Shown: positions 1 through 9,383, numbered from the stretch's first letter. The stretch is 64,000 nucleotides of DNA from an uncultured Maricaulis sp. (GCF_905480005.1 NZ_CAJQOO010000008.1:62001-126000), one strand, 5' to 3'. Notes: a model not told the origin generated them from the sequence alone. Numbers and translations: made by a program.

Positions 1-2896
1 CCAGCAAGCTCGTCATGGTCGACATGAAGATCGGCCGCAAACGCATGCGCAGCGCGGCCTCGACCGCGTCGCGGCGTCCAAGCCCGTCCCGTTCGCCCTG
101 GCGTGTCTGATCGACCAGGAGAATGGCATTATTGATCACCAGACCAAGCAGGATCACGAAGCCCATCATGGTCAGGAGGTCGAGCGGCTGGGTGACGAAG
201 AGGTTGAGAATCTGCAGCATTGCAATCCCGCCCACCCCGGCCAGCGGGATCGAGACCAGGACGAGCACAGCGTCCCGCAAGGAACGGAACATGCCGGCGA
301 GGATCAGGAAGAGGATCACCATCGCCATGCCCATATTCATCAGCATGGTGTTGATCGCGCGGTCGAGACTGTCGGCACTGCCGCCGTAAACGACAGACCC
401 GTCTGCCGGCAGTTCGGCACGAATGGCCGGTTCGACCTCTTCCTGGACAACGGTCAGGATTTCCTCGAGCGAGACGCCGTCCGGCTGATTGATATTGATG
501 GTCACCGTCCGGCGGCGATTGAGACGCTGAATGCCCCCGACACCCACCTCCTCGCGGATCTGAACCAGATCGCCCAGCGGCACGACCGCTCCGGTCGGCG
601 TCGCGATCGGCAAGCCGGCCAGCTGATCCGGCGTGTCCCAGCCCTCCGAGCGGAGGATGATATTCATCCGGCTCTCACCGTCGAAATACTCGCCAATGAA
701 CTGGCCATCCCCGAGCATGGAGATCATGCCGGCCACATTGCGCCGGGCCCAGCCGGCTTCCTGGATCCGACGATCATCGGGCACCAGGGTCAGGCGTGGC
801 TGGGTTGATTGCGGCGGCGGATTGGCATTGATGTTCACGCCGGGGAAGCGCTCCCGCAGCATTTGCAGGCCGACCTGGGTCGCCCGGGCACGGGCCCCCT
901 CATCCGATGACTGGATATTGACCTGGATATTGCCACCCTGGGCGAAGCCGCCAAAGAGATTGCCCTGCTGGGCAAAGCCGATGACATCCGGGATTCCGGT
1001 GATGATTTCCTCGCGGACAATGCGTTCCAGTTCGCCCACACGTGACTGGTCCTGCACACGAATACCCGCAGTCGCCCCGCCGCCGCCCGGGAAAGTGCCG
1101 AAATAATAGTTCCGCAAGGCTGGTTCGCGCTCGCCCGTCATATAGGGCTCAAGCCGTTCAATGACCGTCGCAGCGACTTCCTCCTCGACCCAGTCGAGAT
1201 TGGAACCGGGCGGGAACATGAAGAAGGCATCGACCGCATCACGGCGAACCGGCGGGAGATAATCCATGTCCGGACGCTGGAACCAGCTGAACACCATCGG
1301 CAGGACGATCAGTGCAGTGACTATGCCGATCCGGCGACGCGGACTATCGCTGACCATAAGCACAAAATCGGCAACCCGATTGAGAACGGGCTGGGCTGTA
1401 GCCGTCTTGCGGTCCCTCACCCAATGCTTCACCGCAACCGGCAGGACCGTCACCGCCACAACCATCGAGATGGCGACACCCACCGCAATGGTGACCGCGA
1501 GATCCGCGAAGATCTGCCCCTCCGCGCTGCGCGTGAAGATGATGGGCAGGAAAATGGCCACGGTCGTCGTCGTTGACGCAAGCAAGGCACCCCAGACTTG
1601 TCTGGCACCCTTGTCGGAGGCGGTATCGGGATCCTCGCCCGCCTCCCTTCGCCGGATTATGTTTTCCAGCACGATGATCGCGGCATCCATGACCATGCCG
1701 GTGGCAAAGGCGAGCCCGGCCAGTGAAATCACATTGAGCGAACGACCAAGGAGGAAGAGGACGATCAGGGTTGAAAGCAGGGAGACCGGGATGGCGAGCG
1801 AGATGATCAGCGTCGCCCGTGCCCGACGCAGGAAGAGCCAGAGACCGAAGATAGCCAGCACCACGCCCAGGAGCAGATTGGTCCGCAAGAGATCGATCGC
1901 GCGCATGATGAAGACGGAGGCATCAAAGGATGGCGCCATGACCAGCTGGCGCTCGGCCAGCAGGGTTTCGTTGATCTCGGCGACTTCCGCCTTCACGGCA
2001 TCGAGCGCGGAAAGCACATTCGCGCCGGGTTGCCGACGCACTTCAATCCCCATGGCCGGATTGCCGTTCTGGTAGGTGAAATTATTGCGCTCGCCGTAAT
2101 TGACCTCGACGGTCGCCACATCGCCGAGCCGGACCGGAGTCCCGTCGCGCCAGACAATGACGAGCTCATCGAGTTCTTCCGGTTCGAACTCGCCTTCAAA
2201 ACGCATCTGGTAAGAGCGCCGGCCGATCTCGGCATTGCCGCCCGAGACGTCGGAATTATTGACGATGGCGCCTGAGATCTGCGGCAGGGTCACACCCAGC
2301 GCGGCGGCGCGGTAGGGATCGATTGTGACCTGTAATTCCTCGGGACGCTGGCCCCAGCCAATCTGCACGCTGGCCACGCCGGGAATGGCTTCCAGGCGCG
2401 GAATGACGGTGTCCTCGACGAAGGCGGAATAGTCGTGAATCTCGTTCGGATTGCCTGGCAGGGCCTGCATGAAGAACCAGATCAGGCTCTGCTGCGCATC
2501 GCCACCGAAGCCGCCGATATTGGGGCCCACCGCATCGCGCGGCAGGGGCGGCAATTGCGACAGGCGGTTCGAGATATCGATCGCCGTCTGCGTCATGTCG
2601 GTTTCGAGCGCGAAGGTCAGATTGATGAAGGCGGAGCCTTCACCCACAAAAACACGCATTTCCTCGAGCCCGGGCAGACCGGTGAGCAATTGCTCCTGCG
2701 GCTCGATGATCTCGCTTTCCATCTCCAGCGGCGAGGCCGAGCGCCAGAACGTCGCAATATTGACCTGCGGTCGCTCCGTGTCCGGGAAGAGCTGGATCGG
2801 CAGTCTGGTGAAGGCGACCACGCCCATGAGCGCGATCAGCGCGATACCGACAAAAACGGCGGCCGGATTATTCAGCGACAAGCGTGTTAGTGGCAT
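1..2896 (-). CDS. RND-family efflux permease, AcrB-like (3' end cut by window edge)
   Basis: Inner-membrane proton/drug antiporter of the tripartite RND efflux class. The reading frame is open from the ATG at 2896 to the window edge, about 965 codons. Family members are about 1020-1060 residues, so some 70-90 C-terminal residues are missing. It starts MPLTRLSLNNPAAVFV, the usual cytoplasmic start before TM1. The TM4 segment GMVMDAAIIVLENI near residue 400 carries the aspartate that relays protons. A second-half signature, NNAILLVDQTRQG, lies near the left edge. The start has a GGGAGACTC-type Shine-Dalgarno sequence. No membrane-fusion or outer-membrane partner is in view; it may lie outside the window on either side. 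The substrate cannot be told from sequence. Confidence 0.93.
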   Translation of the reverse strand, partial: MPLTRLSLNNPAAVFVGIALIALMGVVAFTRLPIQLFPDTERPQVNIATFWRSASPLEMESEIIEPQEQLLTGLPGLEEMRVFVGEGSAFINLTFALETDMTQTAIDISNRLSQLPPLPRDAVGPNIGGFGGDAQQSLIWFFMQALPGNPNEIHDYSAFVEDTVIPRLEAIPGVASVQIGWGQRPEELQVTIDPYRAAALGVTLPQISGAIVNNSDVSGGNAEIGRRSYQMRFEGEFEPEELDELVIVWRDGTPVRLGDVATVEVNYGERNNFTYQNGNPAMGIEVRRQPGANVLSALDAVKAEVAEINETLLAERQLVMAPSFDASVFIMRAIDLLRTNLLLGVVLAIFGLWLFLRRARATLIISLAIPVSLLSTLIVLFLLGRSLNVISLAGLAFATGMVMDAAIIVLENIIRRREAGEDPDTASDKGARQVWGALLASTTTTVAIFLPIIFTRSAEGQIFADLAVTIAVGVAISMVVAVTVLPVAVKHWVRDRKTATAQPVLNRVADFVLMVSDSPRRRIGIVTALIVLPMVFSWFQRPDMDYLPPVRRDAVDAFFMFPPGSNLDWVEEEVAATVIERLEPYMTGEREPALRNYYFGTFPGGGGATAGIRVQDQSRVGELERIVREEIITGIPDVIGFAQQGNLFGGFAQGGNIQVNIQSSDEGARARATQVGLQMLRERFPGVNINANPPPQSTQPRLTLVPDDRRIQEAGWARRNVAGMISMLGDGQFIGEYFDGESRMNIILRSEGWDTPDQLAGLPIATPTGAVVPLGDLVQIREEVGVGGIQRLNRRRTVTININQPDGVSLEEILTVVQEEVEPAIRAELPADGSVVYGGSADSLDRAINTMLMNMGMAMVILFLILAGMFRSLRDAVLVLVSIPLAGVGGIAMLQILNLFVTQPLDLLTMMGFVILLGLVINNAILLVDQTRQGERDGLGRRDAVEAALRMRLRPIFMSTMTSLL

Positions 2897-2971
2897 GTGA
2901 GTCTCCCTCGCATGCCGGTCCTAACCGACCCGACCTGTCCACCATCATGAAACCCGGATTAAACAATGCTA

Positions 2972-2999
2972 AGGCGGCTCACGCATTGGTGAACCGCCT
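2972..2999 (-). terminator. Imperfect hairpin downstream of scoB
   Basis: An inverted repeat with 11-base arms, one mismatch and a 6-base loop (arms AGGCGGCTCAC and GTGAACCGCCT) lies about 50 bases past the scoB stop. Read on the minus strand it is followed only by a weak T-rich stretch. It could end the scoAB transcript before the efflux gene, but a true intrinsic terminator is not certain. Confidence 0.4.
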
Positions 3000-3049
3000 C
3001 AGAAATTCTCAACAATCAGGCGGCTGCCCGCCTCACCTTGTCGACTGAA

Positions 3050-3709
3050 TCAAGCCGCTTCGTGCGCGACAAGATTGTCGGCGACGGAATACTTCGCCTC
3101 GGTCTGCTCGGCGACGAGCTCCAGCGTAGCACCCGGTGCGAGCTCGAGCAGTTTGAGACCATCCTCGACAACATCGAAAACACCCAATGTGGTGATGATG
3201 CGGTGGACACAGGCCTGGCCGGTCAAAGGCAGCGAGCAGGCCTTCAGCAGCTTGGGTTCACCCTTCTTGTTGGCGTGATCCATGATCACCACGACGCGTT
3301 TGACGCCGGCAACAAGATCCATCGCCCCGCCCATGCCCTTGACCAACTTGCCCGGAATCATCCAGTTGGCGATATCGCCACTCTCGGAGATCTCCATGGC
3401 GCCCAGGATGGACAGGTCGATATGGCCGCCGCGGATCATGGCGAAGCTGTCGGCCGAGGAGAAATAGCTCGTCCGGCGCAGCTCGGTGATCGTCTGCTTG
3501 CCGGCATTGATCAGGTCTGCGTCAACATCATCGTCATAGGGAAAGGGCCCCATACCCAGCATGCCGTTTTCCGACTGCAGGGTGACGTCGATATCATCGG
3601 CAATATGATTGGCGACCAGAGTCGGAATGCCGATGCCCAGATTGACGTAGAAGCCGTCCTCGAGTTCCCGGGCAGCGCGGGCTGCCATTTCATCACGTGT
3701 CCAGGCCAT
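3050..3709 (-). CDS. scoB: 3-oxoacid CoA-transferase subunit B
   Basis: Beta subunit (219 aa, normal length) of succinyl-CoA:3-ketoacid CoA-transferase, which moves CoA from succinyl-CoA to acetoacetate or related 3-oxoacids. It carries the family signature [12 protein letters not shown] near residues 47-58. The glutamate in SENG is the residue that forms the glutamyl-CoA thioester in this family. Its ATG overlaps the scoA stop (TAATG), so the two subunits are probably translationally coupled. Other family I CoA-transferases (AtoA-type) look similar, so the exact acyl donor is inferred. Confidence 0.93.
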   Translation of the reverse strand: MAWTRDEMAARAARELEDGFYVNLGIGIPTLVANHIADDIDVTLQSENGMLGMGPFPYDDDVDADLINAGKQTITELRRTSYFSSADSFAMIRGGHIDLSILGAMEISESGDIANWMIPGKLVKGMGGAMDLVAGVKRVVVIMDHANKKGEPKLLKACSLPLTGQACVHRIITTLGVFDVVEDGLKLLELAPGATLELVAEQTEAKYSVADNLVAHEAA

Positions 3710-4413
3710 TATGCGACCTCCCTTTCACGAATGGTGCGCTGTTCAATGCGCTTCTCGAAACTGCCGACAAACAGGCGCTGGACGAAAATGCCCGGTGTGT
3801 GGATCTCGTCCGGATTGAGCGCCCCGAGTTCGACGATTTCCTCGACTTCGGCCACGGTGACCTTGCCGGCAGTCGCCATCATCGGATTGAAATTGCGCGC
3901 AGTCTTGCGGAAGACGAGATTGCCCTGCGGGTCGGCCTTCCAAGCCTTGACGATGGAGACATCCGCCTTCAGGCCGGTCTCCATGATATAGGTTTCGCCG
4001 TCAAATTCGCGATGTTCCTTGCCCTCGGCGATCAGGGTGCCGACCCCGGTCTTGGTGAAGAAGCCCGGAATGCCGGCGCCACCCGCGCGAATGCGCTCGG
4101 CCAGCGTGCCTTGCGGATTGAATTCCAGCTCAAGCTCGCCGGACAGGAATTGGCGCTCGAACTCCTTGTTCTCTCCGACATAGGAGGAGACCATTTTCTT
4201 GATCTGCTTGGCATCAAGCAGAACGCCAAGGCCGAATCCGTCGACGCCGCAATTGTTGGAAATCACGGTCAGGTCCTTGACGCCGGCCTTGTGCAAGGCG
4301 GCGATGGAATTTTCCGGGATGCCGCACAGGCCGAACCCGCCAGCCATCAGCGTCATCCCGTCGAAGACCAGGCCATCCAGTGCGGCCTGGGCGTCGGCAA
4401 ATACCTTTTTCAT
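3709..4413 (-). CDS. scoA: 3-oxoacid CoA-transferase subunit A
   Basis: Alpha subunit (234 aa) of the CoA-transferase, forming a heterodimer or heterotetramer with the downstream beta subunit. The glycine-rich CoA-binding signature [10 protein letters not shown] is at residues 25-34, and [20 protein letters not shown] follows near residue 100, both typical of SCOT/AtoD. It is the first gene of a two-gene operon. About 60 bases separate its start from the stop of the upstream membrane-protein gene, leaving room for its own promoter. Its likely role is ketone-body or PHB-derived acetoacetate use; the PHA synthase gene elsewhere in this window fits that role. Confidence 0.93.
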   Translation of the reverse strand: MKKVFADAQAALDGLVFDGMTLMAGGFGLCGIPENSIAALHKAGVKDLTVISNNCGVDGFGLGVLLDAKQIKKMVSSYVGENKEFERQFLSGELELEFNPQGTLAERIRAGGAGIPGFFTKTGVGTLIAEGKEHREFDGETYIMETGLKADVSIVKAWKADPQGNLVFRKTARNFNPMMATAGKVTVAEVEEIVELGALNPDEIHTPGIFVQRLFVGSFEKRIEQRTIREREVA

Positions 4414-4473
4414 GCGAACCCCGTCTCGAAGTTGATATTCGGTTCATGTTTATATCGCGCGCGCAGCAAATAG

Positions 4474-5409
4474 CTAGCCCGCGTCTGAAGTCCCCTCACC
4501 GTCATCGCGCGCGGCACGCACTCGATTGTCGATCTCGATGGCAAGTGCGCCACCGAAGAAGACGGCATAGGCAGACCAATAAATCCACAGAAGGAAGACG
4601 ACAAGTGCACCAAGCGAGCCATAGACGCTAAAATCTATCACTTCACCGACATAGGTTGAAAATACCTTCGACAAACCCAACCAGAGCGCTGTGGCGACCA
4701 GGGCGGCCACGGTCGACGCGCGCCAGCTGACGGCCCGGGTCCGCTTGCGCATGGTCACCCGGTATAGCAGCTCAAGCGCCACGAACATGAAGGCCGCGGC
4801 CACGCTCCATTCATTGATCAGCGAATCGAGATCGAGCGCATCCAGACCGAGCGCGTGAAACAGGCGCGCCAGCAAGACCGGAATCAGGAGGACGGCGAGA
4901 TTGGCCGCTGTCAGCAGCGCGCCACCGACCAGAACACTCATCATGGCCAGGATGTTGAACTGCAGGATATTGCGGATATCCCGGTCCTCGGCGAGATGAT
5001 TGAGCCCGGCGATCATTGCCTTGGCCCCGCGCGAGGCAGCGAACAGGGCAATCACCAGGGCGATGAAACCATTAAGCGACAGGGCGGCAATCGGCGCGTC
5101 GGCGAGACGGCCCATCTGCCCAAGCACAAAATCCTGGGCGCCGGCCGGCATGATCTCGGCGAAACGGGCAATCTGCTGTTCGGCATCGGAGGCGGAAAAG
5201 ATCAGTCCGTAGACCGACATGGCCAGCGCGATTGCCGGAAACAGGGCCAGCATGCCGAAAAAGGAGGCCCCTCCCGCAAACAACATCACATCCCGCGCCA
5301 TCGAGCGTGAGATGGCGGCGATGATGACACCGATGATCCGCAAGAGCGGATGGCGGTGCGGCGGGTCCGGCTTGAGTGCGTCGTCCATGTCCTGTCGAAT
5401 GCAATTCAC
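4474..5409 (-). CDS. YihY/BrkB (UPF0761) family membrane protein
   Basis: Integral membrane protein of the YihY/virulence-factor BrkB family, 311 aa, with six or so hydrophobic segments spread over residues 25-290. The family block MARDVMLFAGGASFFGMLAL lies near residue 38, and YGSLGALVVFLLWIYWSAY lies near the C-terminus. The biochemical role of the family is not settled. The first possible start is a GTG at 5409; an ATG at 5388 has AGGAC directly before it, too close for a good ribosome site, so the start is ambiguous by seven codons. It is divergent from the WYL regulator, with about 60 bases between them. Confidence 0.85.
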   Translation of the reverse strand: MNCIRQDMDDALKPDPPHRHPLLRIIGVIIAAISRSMARDVMLFAGGASFFGMLALFPAIALAMSVYGLIFSASDAEQQIARFAEIMPAGAQDFVLGQMGRLADAPIAALSLNGFIALVIALFAASRGAKAMIAGLNHLAEDRDIRNILQFNILAMMSVLVGGALLTAANLAVLLIPVLLARLFHALGLDALDLDSLINEWSVAAAFMFVALELLYRVTMRKRTRAVSWRASTVAALVATALWLGLSKVFSTYVGEVIDFSVYGSLGALVVFLLWIYWSAYAVFFGGALAIEIDNRVRAARDDGEGTSDAG

Positions 5410-5467
5410 GCGCCGCTGAGTCTATCAGATCGGGAGCGGTCGCGGCGAAGGAATTCAGGAAAGAGCC

Positions 5468-6460
5468 ATGTCCTTTTCGAAAGCGGTCGACCTTCTTCGC
5501 CTGGCCCGGCTCGCCAGTAATTATGGCGGCGTCTCGCTGGCCGAGATCGAGCGCGAGTTCGAATGTGTCCGTCGAACCGCGCAGCGTATGACCCAGGCGC
5601 TCGAGCAGGTCTTCCCGGACACCGAGGATTACGTCGATGGTGATGGCATCAAGCGATGGCGGGTTCCGCGTCGGCGTGTCGGGGAATTCTTCGCGCCGCA
5701 AGCCGATGAAGTGGCGGCGCTGGAACTCGCGGTCTCGACGCTTGAGCGCGAGGGCCTGAAACGCGAAGTCAGCCAGTTGCGCAGCTTGCGTCAGACCATT
5801 GATCTGCTTATGCCGGACAAGCGGCGGGCCGGGCTGGAAGCCGATGAGGAAGCCCTCCTTGAAGCGATGGGTCATGCAGCGCGACCCGGACCGCAACCCG
5901 CGTCGGATCCCACCGTCGATGCCGCAATAGCGCAAGCGCTCAAAGGTCCCTTCGTCCTGAAAATCCGGTATCGCGGTCGCCGGGACGAGGCTTCCCGCGA
6001 GCGCTGGATTGAGCCCTATGGGCTGCTGCTGGGCGCGCGCCGCTATCTGGTCGGACGTGACCGCGATCGCGAAGACGGGCATATGCGCCATTTCCGCGTG
6101 GAGGATATCGAGGCGGCGGAAACCACCGAGGACTGGTTCGCACGCGCTCCGGGCTTCGATTTCGACGACTATGCCAATCGCGCATTCGGTGTGTTTCAGA
6201 ATGACCGGGAGTTCGGCGAGGTCGTCTGGCGCTTTACGGCAGACGCCGCCCCCCACGCCGCGCGCTACCGCTTCCATCCCGGTCAGACCAGCGAAACCGG
6301 TCGCGATGGCAGCCTGACCATTCGCTTCGAGGCTTGCGGCTGGCTGGAAATGTGCTGGCATCTCTATGCCTGGGGTGACCAGGTTGAGGTCCTGGCTCCC
6401 GCCGAACTGGCCGAGATGGTCCGCGATCACCGCCGCAGCGATTTTCCGGGCCTGCCCTGA
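5468..6460 (+). CDS. WYL-domain transcriptional regulator (DeoR-like HTH)
   Basis: A 330-aa regulator. Residues 1-65 form a winged helix-turn-helix (SLAEIEREFECVRRTAQRM is the helix pair). Residues about 145-230 form the WYL ligand-sensing domain, with RWIEPYGLLLGARRYLVGRD as its core. A C-terminal WCX-like extension follows. WYL proteins usually respond to nucleic-acid or nucleotide ligands and control DNA-damage or defence genes, but no defence gene adjoins it here. A strong ribosome site (AGGAAAGAG) precedes the ATG. It converges tightly on the next small gene, with stop codons about 5 bases apart. Confidence 0.9.
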   Translation: MSFSKAVDLLRLARLASNYGGVSLAEIEREFECVRRTAQRMTQALEQVFPDTEDYVDGDGIKRWRVPRRRVGEFFAPQADEVAALELAVSTLEREGLKREVSQLRSLRQTIDLLMPDKRRAGLEADEEALLEAMGHAARPGPQPASDPTVDAAIAQALKGPFVLKIRYRGRRDEASRERWIEPYGLLLGARRYLVGRDRDREDGHMRHFRVEDIEAAETTEDWFARAPGFDFDDYANRAFGVFQNDREFGEVVWRFTADAAPHAARYRFHPGQTSETGRDGSLTIRFEACGWLEMCWHLYAWGDQVEVLAPAELAEMVRDHRRSDFPGLP

Positions 6461-6464
6461 TCTC

Positions 6465-6713
6465 TCAGCGAATGGCGATGCGGACGCTTTCAGGCTTCTG
6501 CCAGGACGGCATGGAATGGCCGTCCGCCGTGCTCATGGCCAGCTGATATCCCTTGTTGAGATAACGACAGACCGAGCGCAGATCCTCGACATGGAGGCAG
6601 TCGATCTCGTCGCCGGGACGTTGCATCCGGTAAAAGCCGTCCCGAAAACGGTGAGGCACCACATTGCGCAGGCCGCTGACACCGTCGACATAAGCATTGA
6701 TTGCAATCGCCAT
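6465..6713 (-). CDS. Small hypothetical protein (82 aa)
   Basis: I do not recognise a family. The ATG at 6713 is preferred because GGAGAGA lies six bases before it; the open frame extends 20 codons further upstream without a good ribosome site. The product is a small soluble protein beginning MAIAINAYVDGVSGLRN. It contains HRFRDGFYRMQRPGDEIDC and LRSVCRYLNKGYQLAMS, and has two cysteines and no membrane segment. The C-terminus converges on the WYL regulator. Codon use resembles the neighbours, so I take it as a real gene of unknown function. Confidence 0.6.
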   Translation of the reverse strand: MAIAINAYVDGVSGLRNVVPHRFRDGFYRMQRPGDEIDCLHVEDLRSVCRYLNKGYQLAMSTADGHSMPSWQKPESVRIAIR

Positions 6714-7032
6714 TCTGATCTCTCCATCGCGTATCGCTTCGTTGAGGATCACAATGACGGGCTGGCAGGACAAAACCTGTCACCCCCAGGCAGGCGAACC
6801 TGAGACGCAAAAAGAAACGCCGGTCATTGGGGGTGACCGGCGTTTCGGGGGCTATCTTTACGATATTGAGTCCAGCGTACGAGCGAGGGACTGAGAAGGT
6901 TGTCCGCTGACCTCGAGATTGAAGATGCGGTATACGCCCTGAACCCGACATGAACGCTTTCCTGAACGGCCTCCGCTCGTCTATTCTGTACCGAATTCAC
7001 CCAGTAATCCTCTATTCCGAACCGGTCCGCAC
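6714..7032. other. Spacer with a minus-strand terminator and no clear gene
   Basis: About 320 bases with no convincing annotated gene. It holds a strong hairpin terminator pointing leftward (6811-6845). Just upstream of that on the minus strand is a coding-looking frame of about 40 codons that ends in TAA at 6858-6860, 12 bases before the stem. That frame reads VQGVYRIFNLEVSGQPSQSL and on to the stop, but it has an in-frame TAG upstream and no start codon. It may be a frameshifted small gene, a decayed gene end or a small RNA. The right half presumably also carries the promoter of the pentapeptide-repeat gene. Confidence 0.5.
6811..6845 (-). terminator. Intrinsic terminator, minus strand
   Basis: A perfect 12-base stem (AAACGCCGGTCA and TGACCGGCGTTT, 6815-6845) surrounds a 7-base loop. 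On the minus strand it is followed by CTTTTT. There is no T-run on the plus side, so it acts leftward, yet no annotated minus-strand gene lies upstream of it. Confidence 0.75.
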
Positions 7033-8199
7033 TTGTCTCAAACTGCCCCGTCCCCGATCGATCAATCTGCGCTTGATCGCATTTGCGACGCGCACCGTCG
7101 CCTGCTTGAAGGCAAGGATGGCGGGCATCTGGCCAACCTGGCCGGTGCCGATCTGTCAGGCCTGAGCCTGACCGAACGCGATTTGCGTGACGCCAATCTC
7201 AGTGAGGCCCGCCTCGATGCGTGTGATCTGACCGATGCCGACCTGCGGGGGGCGCGTTTGTCCGGCGCATCGCTGACCGGCGCGACCCTGGTCCGATGCC
7301 AGCTTGATGGCGCGGACCTTCGCGGCTGCGACCTCACGGATGCGGACATGAGCGCCGCCCGATGCGCGGGCGCGGACTTCCGGGAATACGCCCTGCCCGC
7401 ACCATCGGGGAGCCGCGGCAGCGCCGCGTCGAAAATCACTCGCCTGGACAAGGCCAGCCTTGCCGGATCTGTCCTCGACCGAGCGCGGCTCGCTGGCGTC
7501 AGCGCCCGCGGTGCCCGGTTTGACGAGACCAGCCTGTCCGCCGCCCGATTCAACCGGGCCGATCTCGAGGGCGCGGTTTTCGTCAACGCGATCTTCAGCG
7601 GCACCGGATTTGGCAGTGCGAATCTGACCGATGCCGACTTCCGCAATTGCGACGAACAGGCCGCGGACATCACGATGGCCACGACAAAGGGACTGCTGAC
7701 CGGGATCCTGCCGGACGAGACCGACCTGCCAGCCCTGGGGCCCGACACGGATCCACGCACGCCGCAGCAGCGCCTGGACGATCATGCGAAACGGGTCAGG
7801 ACCGGTGGCAAGGAGGGCAAGCCGGCACGGCTGGACGGGCTCGACCTTCGCGGCGTTGAACCACTCACAGGCGCTGCACTGACCGCGCTTCAGGCCGTGC
7901 GCGCCAATTTTGCCGGGCTCAACATGCGCGAAGCCGAATTGCAGGGCGCCCGCCTGACCGGCGCCGATCTGCGTCGATGCGATCTGAGGGGTGCAGATTT
8001 GCGCGGAGCCGACCTGACGGGCGCCAATCTCGCCCATGCCGACCTGCGAGGCGCCATTCTCGGGCCGCTCAGCCTGGGTGCGGATCGCCAGATCCCGGTC
8101 AATCTCGCCGGCGCACGATTGCGCTATGCTGATCTCCGCGATTGCGACCTCTCGACGGCAAGAACGGACGGGCTCGACACAGAGCATGCCCGACGCTGA
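7033..8199 (+). CDS. Pentapeptide-repeat protein
   Basis: 388-aa protein built almost wholly from A(D/N)LXX pentapeptide repeats, which fold as a right-handed quadrilateral beta-helix. Arrays cover roughly residues 38-115, 140-225 and 285-380. They are split by a charged linker near 230-280 (PDETDLPALGPDTDPRTPQQ). The only plausible start is TTG at 7033: the frame has no upstream ATG or GTG, and the first residues read MSQTAPSPIDQSALDR. No signal peptide or membrane segment is seen. Some family members mimic DNA and protect gyrase, but nothing here points to that role, so the function is unknown. Confidence 0.85.
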   Translation: MSQTAPSPIDQSALDRICDAHRRLLEGKDGGHLANLAGADLSGLSLTERDLRDANLSEARLDACDLTDADLRGARLSGASLTGATLVRCQLDGADLRGCDLTDADMSAARCAGADFREYALPAPSGSRGSAASKITRLDKASLAGSVLDRARLAGVSARGARFDETSLSAARFNRADLEGAVFVNAIFSGTGFGSANLTDADFRNCDEQAADITMATTKGLLTGILPDETDLPALGPDTDPRTPQQRLDDHAKRVRTGGKEGKPARLDGLDLRGVEPLTGAALTALQAVRANFAGLNMREAELQGARLTGADLRRCDLRGADLRGADLTGANLAHADLRGAILGPLSLGADRQIPVNLAGARLRYADLRDCDLSTARTDGLDTEHARR

Positions 8200-8208
8200 A
8201 ACGACGCG

Positions 8209-9303
8209 TCAGGTCTCGCTCAGCCAGTCGCTCAGAACTGCATCCTGATCGGCTCCCGGCACCGCGGCGGGGCCCTGAATCGCACCCGGAGTGACCGAGA
8301 ATCTGGGAGCAGGCGCAGGTTGTCGAACGCCATCCAGTTCGGCATGCACCGCACGCTCGACCATGTGGGGATGCCGCGCCGCTTCTTCATAGTCCAGCAC
8401 CGGTGCGAAACAGGCATCCGACCCTTCCAGCAGCGCGCACCAATGGTCGCGAGACTGGCTCTTGAACATGTCCGCCATGGCAGCCTTGGCGTTCGGCCAC
8501 CCCTTGCCGCTCCAGTCGGCTGGCCAGGTCTGGCCGTCAAAACCGGTCTTCTCGCACAGAAGCGCGTAGAACTCCGGTTCGAGCGGCCCCACGGAAATGA
8601 AGCCGCCATCGGCGCACTCATAGACGCTGTAAAAATGTGCCGCGCCGTCGAGCAGATTCCTACCCCGCTCGGGCGACCAAAGGCCGAACGCGGCAAGCTG
8701 AAACTGCGATGCCATCAGGGAGGTCGCGCCGTCGACAATGGCCGCGTCCACAACCTGGCCTTCACCGCTGGCCCGGGCATGATGAAGCGCCGCCAGGACA
8801 CCGAAGCCGAGATACATGGCCCCACCCCCGAAATCACCCACGAGATTGAGGGGGATGGCCGGTTTTTCGCGATCACCGATTGCGCTCAAAGCCCCGGTCA
8901 AGGCTATATAATTGAGGTCATGGCCGGCGGCGTGGGCGAGCGGGCCATACTGCCCCCAACCGGTCATGCGGCCATAAACGAGCGCCGGGTTGCGCGTCAG
9001 CGCGATATCCGGCCCCAGGCCCAGACGCTCCATGACACCCGGGCGATAGCCCTCCAGCAAGATGTTTGCGCTCGCGATCAGGCGGCGCGCCGTTTCCAGG
9101 TCCGCCTCATCCTTCAGATTGAGAGCGATGGACCGCCGGCCCCGCGCGAGGACATCGGCCGCGCCGCCACCATGCGCACCGGGGCGGTCGATACGGACGA
9201 CATCTGCGCCCATATCAGACAGCATCATGCCGCAGAATGGCGCGGGTCCCAGGCCAACAAACTCGAGCACTTTAACGCCTTTTAGAGGACCTTGGGCTTT
9301 CAT
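8209..9303 (-). CDS. CaiB/BaiF family III CoA-transferase, alpha-methylacyl-CoA racemase type
   Basis: 364-aa enzyme of the formyl-CoA transferase/racemase family. It is closest in layout to alpha-methylacyl-CoA racemase, which flips the C2 centre of 2-methyl-branched acyl-CoAs. Visible signatures are GPAPFCGMMLSDMGADVVRI near residue 19, AGHDLNYIALTGAL near 125 and GDFGGGAMYLGFG near 155. The His of GHDLNY and the Asp of GDFGGG match the catalytic pair of the mycobacterial racemase. Its 3' end meets the pentapeptide gene tail to tail. Other family III transferases share the fold, so racemase activity is an inference from these two residues. Confidence 0.88.
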   Translation of the reverse strand: MKAQGPLKGVKVLEFVGLGPAPFCGMMLSDMGADVVRIDRPGAHGGGAADVLARGRRSIALNLKDEADLETARRLIASANILLEGYRPGVMERLGLGPDIALTRNPALVYGRMTGWGQYGPLAHAAGHDLNYIALTGALSAIGDREKPAIPLNLVGDFGGGAMYLGFGVLAALHHARASGEGQVVDAAIVDGATSLMASQFQLAAFGLWSPERGRNLLDGAAHFYSVYECADGGFISVGPLEPEFYALLCEKTGFDGQTWPADWSGKGWPNAKAAMADMFKSQSRDHWCALLEGSDACFAPVLDYEEAARHPHMVERAVHAELDGVRQPAPAPRFSVTPGAIQGPAAVPGADQDAVLSDWLSET

Positions 9304-9383
9304 GGGGGATCACCTCGCGAATCAATCTTCGTGAAAGCGTGGCACTTGTGGCAATCTCACGGAATACCGGAGGACCGGCGACG

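Noticed and set aside
3038..3991. 317-codon plus-strand frame over scoAB
   Set aside because: Antisense shadow of the CoA-transferase genes, whose active-site motifs are unmistakable.
5072..6430. 452-codon minus-strand frame across the WYL regulator and YihY gene
   Set aside because: It overlaps two well-supported genes in other frames and has no recognisable domain.
7156..8187. 343-codon minus-strand frame over the pentapeptide protein
   Set aside because: The repeats on the plus strand create a periodic antisense frame; the plus-strand pentapeptide pattern is the real signal.
7033..8199. Pentapeptide array considered as a tandem DNA repeat or CRISPR-like array
   Set aside because: The periodicity is at the protein level only; the DNA units are divergent and there are no spacers.
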